Assembly: GCF_001434295.1 (NCBI RefSeq) | Contig: NZ_AZFA01000008.1 | Location: 8,276 to 72,275, forward strand | Length of the DNA stretch: 64,000 nt | Reading direction: 5' to 3' | Source of the DNA: Companilactobacillus versmoldensis DSM 14857 = KCTC 3814 | GTDB lineage: Bacteria > Bacillota > Bacilli > Lactobacillales > Lactobacillaceae | In this document: positions 58,949 through 64,000 of the stretch, in pieces | Position numbering within the stretch: position 1 is the stretch's first letter | Layout: each line of letters starts with the position of its first letter | Program-made: the position numbers and the translations under genes | Notes under the pieces: generated by a model | Database searches by the model: none | What the model saw: only the letters and a program-made list of their open reading frames with translations | What the model was told of the DNA's origin: nothing

Positions 58949-60244
58949 CTATTTTTCGAAATCTCGTCCTTTGTTGACTTCGAAGTACTGATTGAATCGT
59001 TTGACATAGTTATGGAACATATATGTCATCAGCAACCAGCGCTTGAATGAACGATCTTTGTCATAGAAAACGGTCGTACCAATTCTGTCTTGCTTGATCA
59101 ATTCTTCAGCATATTCACTTGCTTCGTTGTGGGCAGCATACTTCCGGAAAACTTTTACCGGGATACCTAACCAAAGCTTATGTTGTGCTTTGTTCTTGTT
59201 AGCGTAAACAGTTGGTTCGTTTTCTAAGCTATTTTCAATATAATCTTCCACAACATATTTGGCAAGGTTATAACCGTTGAGGGTCACGAAGAAACTACTG
59301 CGGCCCATACGAAGATTGATTTCAAAGAACTTGAAAGTTTGATCACGTGAATCATACTTCATATCAAAATTAGCGTAACCTGTGAACTTGATATCTTCCA
59401 AGAATTTTTGAACTAAGTCGTAAACATCTTGGTTGAAATCAGGCACAATGGCTACGTAGTTTCCGATTGATTGTGGAGTTGGGTCCTCTAAGATAGGGTG
59501 ACCAAGACACATCATCTTAACGTGATTATCTTTATCAACATAAGCATTCAATACACGCATGTTGGAGTCATCACCAGGGATAAAGTCTTGTAAGATCAAA
59601 TCAGACGTATAGCCGTTATCATAAATCTTACCGACGATATCATTGAACTCTTCATCCGAATGGATCGTGAATGCTTTCTTTCGGCCTTCAAAATGGATAT
59701 CCAACCATTCAACACTGTTAGCCGGTTTTAAAGCAACAGGATAATCATATGGAACATCCATATCTTTATTATTATCGTACATCGACTTAGTAATGATCTT
59801 CGTCAATGGATGTGGCAAGTTGTATTCGTCGGCTACTTTGTAAAAACTCTCTTTATTGTTCAACGACTTCAATAAATCATAATCCACGTAAGGACAAATA
59901 AAGGTCTTTGATAATTCTTCTTTATGTTTGCTAATGAGTTCGGCATAACCGTCCCCACATCCAATCAATATTACTGGTTCATCATGTTTGTCATAAATTT
60001 TAGCGATCTCGCGCATCTTTTCGATGAAAACTGGATCCTCTGAGAATCCGGAGAAGAGCGTTAAATCAAGTATTTTAGTATAACGTGTCGGAGCTAACTG
60101 TGTTTCAGCATAGGCCTTAACAGTTTCACCATATAGGTCATGGAAAGCACGGGCCATTCCGTAGACGTTCATATCACTACCTAAAAGCACCGGTGTGAAT
60201 TTCTTTCCTGATTCAGTTTCGATAGGTATCAGCCTCTCACTCAA
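58949..60244 (-). CDS. D-aspartate ligase (ATP-grasp)
   Basis: 431 residues. It matches, by memory, the D-aspartate ligase of Enterococcus: GSDMNVYGMARAFHDLYG near the N-terminus, KPANSVEW, DFIPGDDSNMRVLNAYVDKD, YANFDMKYD and FEINLRMGRSSFFVTLNG. It adds D-Asp to the lysine of the peptidoglycan precursor, giving the L-Lys-D-Asp bridge. The start is uncertain: the frame opens at TTG (60244) without a ribosome binding site; a GAGAGG site lies inside the reading frame, with only ATA or ATC codons at suitable distance. Followed by a Usp gene. Confidence 0.85.
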   Translation of the reverse strand: MSERLIPIETESGKKFTPVLLGSDMNVYGMARAFHDLYGETVKAYAETQLAPTRYTKILDLTLFSGFSEDPVFIEKMREIAKIYDKHDEPVILIGCGDGYAELISKHKEELSKTFICPYVDYDLLKSLNNKESFYKVADEYNLPHPLTKIITKSMYDNNKDMDVPYDYPVALKPANSVEWLDIHFEGRKKAFTIHSDEEFNDIVGKIYDNGYTSDLILQDFIPGDDSNMRVLNAYVDKDNHVKMMCLGHPILEDPTPQSIGNYVAIVPDFNQDVYDLVQKFLEDIKFTGYANFDMKYDSRDQTFKFFEINLRMGRSSFFVTLNGYNLAKYVVEDYIENSLENEPTVYANKNKAQHKLWLGIPVKVFRKYAAHNEASEYAEELIKQDRIGTTVFYDKDRSFKRWLLMTYMFHNYVKRFNQYFEVNKGRDFEK

Positions 60245-60278
60245 ATTCGATTATTTTAATTATTTACAATCACAAATG

Positions 60279-60287
60279 ATTATACCA
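60279..60287 (-). promoter_or_regulatory. Extended -10 promoter of the D-Asp ligase gene
   Basis: TGGTATAAT on the minus strand, about 35 bases before the TTG, with no good -35 box. Confidence 0.55.
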
Positions 60288-60411
60288 TATTTGACTTTAT
60301 ACTCTTCAGGTAATTGGCACAATCAAATACAGCATGATATCAATATTTTAATAAAAAATCAAATTCTTATATTTAACGTTAATTGATTTTAAATAGTGAT
60401 TACAAATAATT

Positions 60412-60440
60412 AAAGCCACAGCTTTTTAGGCTGTGACTTT
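60412..60440 (-). terminator. Terminator-like hairpin after degV
   Basis: AAAG-CACAGC/GCTGTG-CTTT hairpin on the minus strand; the T run after it is poor. Confidence 0.5.
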
Positions 60441-60483
60441 TCAAATTAATAATAATTATTATTGTTTGCGTTTTGTTAAAGCT

Positions 60484-61338
60484 TTAGTCCAGGATTGTGC
60501 AGGCAACACCGACTAGTCCAGGTCCGGTATGAACACCTAAAGCAGGTCCGACCTCTTCGAAATATTCATGAGTACCATGGATACCCATTTCTTCTAATTT
60601 AGCCAGCATCTTACCGCCCTCTTCTTCATCAGCACCGTGAGCAACGGCTAATAAATACTTGTGATGACCTTTAGTGAATTCTTTGATCTTATCACGCATG
60701 ATCTTTTGACCACGTTTCATTCCACGAGCTTTAGCAATCGGTGTGTAGATACCTTCTTCGTTACAAGTAATGATCGGAGCCAACTTTAAAACACTGCCAA
60801 CCATCGAAAAAACTAAGCCAATTCGCCCACCAGCACGTAAATAAGTCAACGTAGGTATGCAGAAAAGAGTGATTGCCTTTTGACAAGCACGATCAACCCC
60901 ATCTATGACCTCTTGAAAACTTTTTCCATCGTCGATCATGTGTTTAGCGGCAACGGCAATTAAGCCTGAACCAATAGCGACTTGCTTGGTATCAAAGGCA
61001 TGATACTCAAAACGGCCGTCCGCATCTAATAAGGTTCGCAAAAAATTATACGTTCCACTTAAGTTTGATGAGATCGAAATGGCGATGATTTTACGGTAGC
61101 CGGCGTCATAAGCCTCGTCAAGACTACGTTGAATCGAGTCTCCTGTTGGCAATGAGGTCTTAGGTATTTCTTCAGGTAGATGTTCATAAACTTCACCGGC
61201 AGTAATATTCACTCGGTCTAAATAGCTTTTATCTTTATAAATAATTTGCATTGGTAATTCATATATTCCCTCTTTTGATAAGTACTCTTCAGGAATATCA
61301 CAACAAGAGTCAACAAATACAGCAATCTTTTCAGTCAT
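60484..61338 (-). CDS. DegV family protein (fatty acid-binding)
   Basis: 284 residues. The DegV fold binds a fatty acid; in Gram-positives these FakB-type proteins present it to the kinase FakA. Visible: VDSCCDIPEEYL at the N-terminus, TSLPTGDSIQRSLDEAY, ISISSNLSGTYNFLR, and GLVGVACTILD at the end. It overlaps the DUF1836 gene by one base (TAATG), an arrangement typical of lactobacilli. No fakA is in the window. Confidence 0.88.
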   Translation of the reverse strand: MTEKIAVFVDSCCDIPEEYLSKEGIYELPMQIIYKDKSYLDRVNITAGEVYEHLPEEIPKTSLPTGDSIQRSLDEAYDAGYRKIIAISISSNLSGTYNFLRTLLDADGRFEYHAFDTKQVAIGSGLIAVAAKHMIDDGKSFQEVIDGVDRACQKAITLFCIPTLTYLRAGGRIGLVFSMVGSVLKLAPIITCNEEGIYTPIAKARGMKRGQKIMRDKIKEFTKGHHKYLLAVAHGADEEEGGKMLAKLEEMGIHGTHEYFEEVGPALGVHTGPGLVGVACTILD

Positions 61339-61883
61339 TATTTCTTACCTTTCTTAATTTGACTTTTTGTGGTTTCAACATTTTCAATCGATAAAATTTT
61401 TCGAGTTATCAATTTTGTTGCAAACGTACGTGTCACCATCTCAATCAGTAGGTCACTCATTGAATCCGTTGGGGCAATTTTTCTTGGCTGAGAGTTACTG
61501 AGATTTGAGATAGCCGCTTCTTGCTTTTCGCAAAATGTGTTATACGCATGTTCAACACTATGTAATTGAATGGTTTCTGATTGGATCCCCGCTTTGATCT
61601 CGTCCATTGACACGACTTGTTTCAAAAAAGTTATCACGATCAAGTATGCTAATTGACTCTTACGATAATGCTTTTTAACTGGGGCAGGCATCATGTCATT
61701 TTTAACGTAATTATTGACCATTGAAGCAGTCACGACTGGCGTATCATCAATCCAAATTGGTCTTAAATAGCGATCGACTAGCGTCAGTAACTGATCGCGG
61801 TACAGTTCTAATTCGGGAAGTTCTTCCCAGCGTGGCAGCTTATAAGTCGAAATTTCGTTTAACCAGTCATCCAATTCATTCAC
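61338..61883 (-). CDS. DUF1836 domain protein
   Basis: 181 residues. The N-terminal LPRWEELPELELYRDQ and MVNNYVKNDMMPAPVKKHY (about 57-75), with a MerR-like helix-turn-helix, are the DUF1836 pattern; the C-terminus is basic. GTG start after GAGGG. First gene of a two-gene operon with degV. Likely DNA-binding; no target is known. Confidence 0.82.
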   Translation of the reverse strand: MNELDDWLNEISTYKLPRWEELPELELYRDQLLTLVDRYLRPIWIDDTPVVTASMVNNYVKNDMMPAPVKKHYRKSQLAYLIVITFLKQVVSMDEIKAGIQSETIQLHSVEHAYNTFCEKQEAAISNLSNSQPRKIAPTDSMSDLLIEMVTRTFATKLITRKILSIENVETTKSQIKKGKK

Positions 61884-62021
61884 AATGAATCCCTCACTTT
61901 AATAATGTATTTCCCCATGTGGTTAGTATAAACTTTTAAGCTAGTATTGCAAACTAGGTGACTTTTTATTTAAACTTTTTTTTAATATTTTGCTGTTTTC
62001 CGGGTATTTTGGGTAGTAAAA

Positions 62022-62047
62022 AAGCCCTTATCTTGGGATAAGAGCTT
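62022..62047 (-). terminator. Rho-independent terminator
   Basis: AAGC-CTTATC/GATAAG-GCTT hairpin with T run on the minus strand, downstream of the hairpin module at locus 5. Confidence 0.75.
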
Positions 62048-62123
62048 TTGGTTGTTGATATTTTGTTGTGTTTTGGGTTGGCGGGATTTCGGGTGGAAAA
62101 TCACTGCTGTTTTTAGTAGTTTG

Positions 62124-62204
62124 TTCACTCTTGGTTGTTAAACTCTTACTGTTTTATCGGAATTTGTTCACTCTTGGTTGCCAAACTTTTACTGTTTTAT
62201 AGCG
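62124..62204. repeat. Module tail, two direct repeats (locus 5)
   Basis: On the minus strand, AAAACAGTAAAAGTTTGGCA-type sequence followed by ACCAAGAGTGAACAAA occurs twice about 44 bases apart (the second copy has GAGTTTAACA). The same tail follows the modules at 284-410 and 32016-32105. Confidence 0.75.
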
Positions 62205-62320
62205 GAAACGCGCACTTTCCCACTGACTACGGTGCACAAGTCAAAAAGGCTCCGGGCCTGACGGGCCCTTACCGCCTTTCTGCCTTATGCCCCGTAGTCA
62301 CCCGTGGGAAATAGCGCTCT
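62205..62320. repeat. Hairpin module type A (locus 5)
   Basis: 116 bp. TTTCCCAC/GTGGGAAA, TGACTACGG/CCGTAGTCA, CACAAG/CTTATG (one mismatch), AAAGGC/GCCTTT and GGGCC/GGCCC. It begins five bases from the stop codon of the broken aldo/keto reductase gene, as the other copies do for their genes. Confidence 0.88.
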
Positions 62321-62325
62321 GTTTT

Positions 62326-63049
62326 TTAAAATTCTTCATAAACTGCAGGATCTTGATCATGTGTTCTTCCATCTTCTTTGGTTAGTCCGTTGATGGTTTC
62401 CATGTCTTCTTTGCTTATTTCGAAGTCAAAGATGTCTATGTTGCCTGCTTGTCTTTTTGGTGTTGATGACTTGGGGATTGGTAGTGTTCCTAGTTGTAAT
62501 TCCCATTTTAGGATTAGCTGGCCGACGTTTTTGTTGTACTTTTCGGCTATTTGTTTGAGCGTTTCGTCTTGGAGCATTTGACTAGCTCTGCCTAGTGGGC
62601 TCCAATCTTGTGTCATTATATTGTGTTCTTGGTCATACTTTCTTTGTTCCTTTTGGTTGAAGTATGGATGCAACTCGATTTGATTGATGGATGGCATTAC
62701 GCCGGTTTCCTTTTCCAAACGGTCCAAATGTTCTGGCAAGAAGTTTGAAACACCAATTGATCTGATGAGACCAAATTTCTTCGCGTCAACTAAGGCTTGC
62801 CAAGCTTCAACATACTTGTCTTCCTGGCAATTTCGATGAAATCAAGAGTTCTGAACGTGGAACAGATGAGCGGCGAACTGCTTCACCTACTGCTCCTTCA
62901 TTTTCATAATTAAAGGCTGTATCCAACAATCTGTATCCTCGATCGATTGCTGAATCGATCACATTGACTCCATGTGATCCGTTCAATTTATAGGTACCAA
63001 AACCAATTTTAGGTACGGTCAAACCGTCTCTTAAGGTATAAGTTTCCAT
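62326..63049 (-). pseudogene. Aldo/keto reductase with internal deletion
   Basis: The N-terminal part from ATG (63049, after GAGGAGG) reads GLTVPKIGFGTYKLNGS and the catalytic DTAFNYENE, up to SSKLPGR; the C-terminal part from KYVEAWQALVDAKKFG to FEEF (stop 62326) is in another frame. About 110 bases and the LIHWP catalytic His are missing. The junction (about 62815-62826) reads CCAGGAAGACAAGTATG, compatible with loss between two GGAAGACA repeats. Other AKR residues (Asp, Tyr, Lys) remain in the first part. Confidence 0.85.
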
Positions 63050-63130
63050 ATAAAATTCCTCCTCTTATCTATGGTTTTACTTTAGCATTTTTTCGTTAGA
63101 TTGGGAAAACATCCCTTTTAAAACAAAAAA

Positions 63131-63162
63131 GTGCCTCTCAATCATTTAGATTGACGAGACAC
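63131..63162 (-). terminator. Rho-independent terminator
   Basis: GTGTCTC-TCAATC/GATTGA-AGGCAC hairpin with T6 on the minus strand, after the asparagine synthetase stop. Confidence 0.82.
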
Positions 63163-63169
63163 GATTAAT

Positions 63170-64000
63170 TTATTTACTTGTTACAGCTTTAGCTGTTTTA
63201 ACTTTAGGCTCAACATCTGGCTTTTGACCATCGTTGATGAAGTATACCGTATACCAGATCAAGAAGGTATAGATTGTCCAGATCTTGCGACGATCATCAT
63301 TTTGTCCATGATAAAATCCATCAAGCATTTTCAAGATCTTATTTTGATCAAAGAATTCACTGACAAAATCTTGGCTGAACAATTCGTGCATTTCATGATA
63401 AACCTTTTCAGTATGGATCCAGTCACGAATTGGAACTGGGAAACCTAACTTTTCACGCTTTGCCCAAGCTTCTGGTAAAGCTCGTTCAGCGGCAACACGT
63501 AAAGCATACTTACTATCTTTGCTGTTCAATAAGTATTTCGTAGGAATCGTTTCTGCTAATTCAGCAACTTTTTTGTCCAAGAAAGGAACTCGTAATTCCA
63601 TTGAATTAGCCATGCTCATCCGATCAGCTTTCAAAATAATATCGTTAGCCATGAATTGATGAAGATCGAGATATTGCATTTTCTTGACCTCATCTGGATA
63701 GTTAGCTACCTTACGATAGCTGCGCATAACGATATCTTTGACTGACCGCGACTTCTCAAATTCAGGTTTGACAACTTCAGCTGCCTCTTGCTCACTGAAA
63801 ACTTTGGCTTGGCCAATAAAGAACTCTTCAGCCTTAGCGGTTGATTCATACAAATGCAAACGTCCAGGGAAGTTAGGAAGCTTCTTAAGGCCATGTGCAA
63901 GTTTGTAACGAACACCCTTAGGAAGTTTCTTCAATTCCTCGGCAAAGACTCTGACGGTCTTAGAATGCGAATGGTAGCCATAATTGGCATAGCCAGCAAA
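63170..64000 (-). CDS. asnB: Asparagine synthetase, C-terminal part
   Basis: 277 codons of an open frame that runs off the window end; 5' part missing. The visible part is the synthetase domain: FAGYANYGYHS at the edge, MANDIILKADRMSMANSMEL (about residue 130 here) that holds the family DRMSM(A) motif, RVPFLDKKVAELAETIP, and the C-terminal LGFPVPIRDW. Glutamine-hydrolysing AsnB makes Asn from Asp; the amidotransferase domain would lie outside the window. A terminator follows. Confidence 0.85.
   Translation of the reverse strand, partial: FAGYANYGYHSHSKTVRVFAEELKKLPKGVRYKLAHGLKKLPNFPGRLHLYESTAKAEEFFIGQAKVFSEQEAAEVVKPEFEKSRSVKDIVMRSYRKVANYPDEVKKMQYLDLHQFMANDIILKADRMSMANSMELRVPFLDKKVAELAETIPTKYLLNSKDSKYALRVAAERALPEAWAKREKLGFPVPIRDWIHTEKVYHEMHELFSQDFVSEFFDQNKILKMLDGFYHGQNDDRRKIWTIYTFLIWYTVYFINDGQKPDVEPKVKTAKAVTSK

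Overview
The window looks like a chromosomal segment of a low-GC Gram-positive lactic acid bacterium. Three observations point to the Lactobacillaceae, possibly Companilactobacillus: an array of secreted proteins with SLAP-type C-terminal repeats, a D-aspartate ligase of the L-Lys-D-Asp peptidoglycan type, and pyruvate oxidase with isoleucine 2-epimerase. The genus is inferred from protein resemblance only. I see no rRNA, tRNA, CRISPR array, insertion sequence or prophage. Most genes have clear AGGAGG-type ribosome binding sites and many have Rho-independent terminators.

Layout. 1-12.8 kb: a GC-rich hairpin repeat, a one-domain SLAP-like protein, an M20 amidohydrolase, four tandem paralogous SLAP surface proteins (one a pseudogene with two nonsense codons), a candidate small RNA, a DUF1659/DUF2922 pair and a lipoprotein. 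13-24.8 kb: an amino-acid ABC transporter without its ATPase, an amidase, a hairpin-repeat pair, isoleucine 2-epimerase with a permease, pyruvate oxidase, and a DHNA (menaquinone) cluster of thioesterase, MenB and MenE. 25-32 kb: an esterase, a possible bacteriocin immunity protein, a secreted M13 peptidase, a gene-poor kilobase with repeated hairpins, three tiny membrane proteins, an ApbE-like protein and two more repeat units. 32-46.4 kb: carAB, a siderophore-type iron ABC system, serCA behind a serine-codon leader peptide and attenuator, then a histidine phosphatase with proBA.

46.4-54.2 kb is the accessory stretch. It holds a small HTH protein, two proline-rich 40-residue peptides, three tandem 35-36-residue peptides (a fourth copy lies at 52.6 kb and an unrelated 31-residue peptide at 12.8 kb), a Zur-type zinc locus, a MerR-controlled CMD/cupin pair with a frameshifted cupin, an atypical SDR and a secreted matrixin-like protease. 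54.4-64 kb: a tannase-family lipoprotein whose best-placed start is ATA, cytosolic PepO, a universal stress protein, D-aspartate ligase, DegV/DUF1836, an aldo/keto reductase broken by an internal deletion, and the 3' part of asparagine synthetase.

Three things stand out as possibly undescribed. First, eight copies at five loci of a 116-124 bp hairpin module bounded by AGAG(C/T)GC and GC(G/A)CGTTTC, with compensatory stem changes and placement against gene 3' ends. Second, a family of unannotated 35-36-residue peptides. Third, a ribosome-mediated serine attenuator for serCA. All functional statements about these are inference from sequence.
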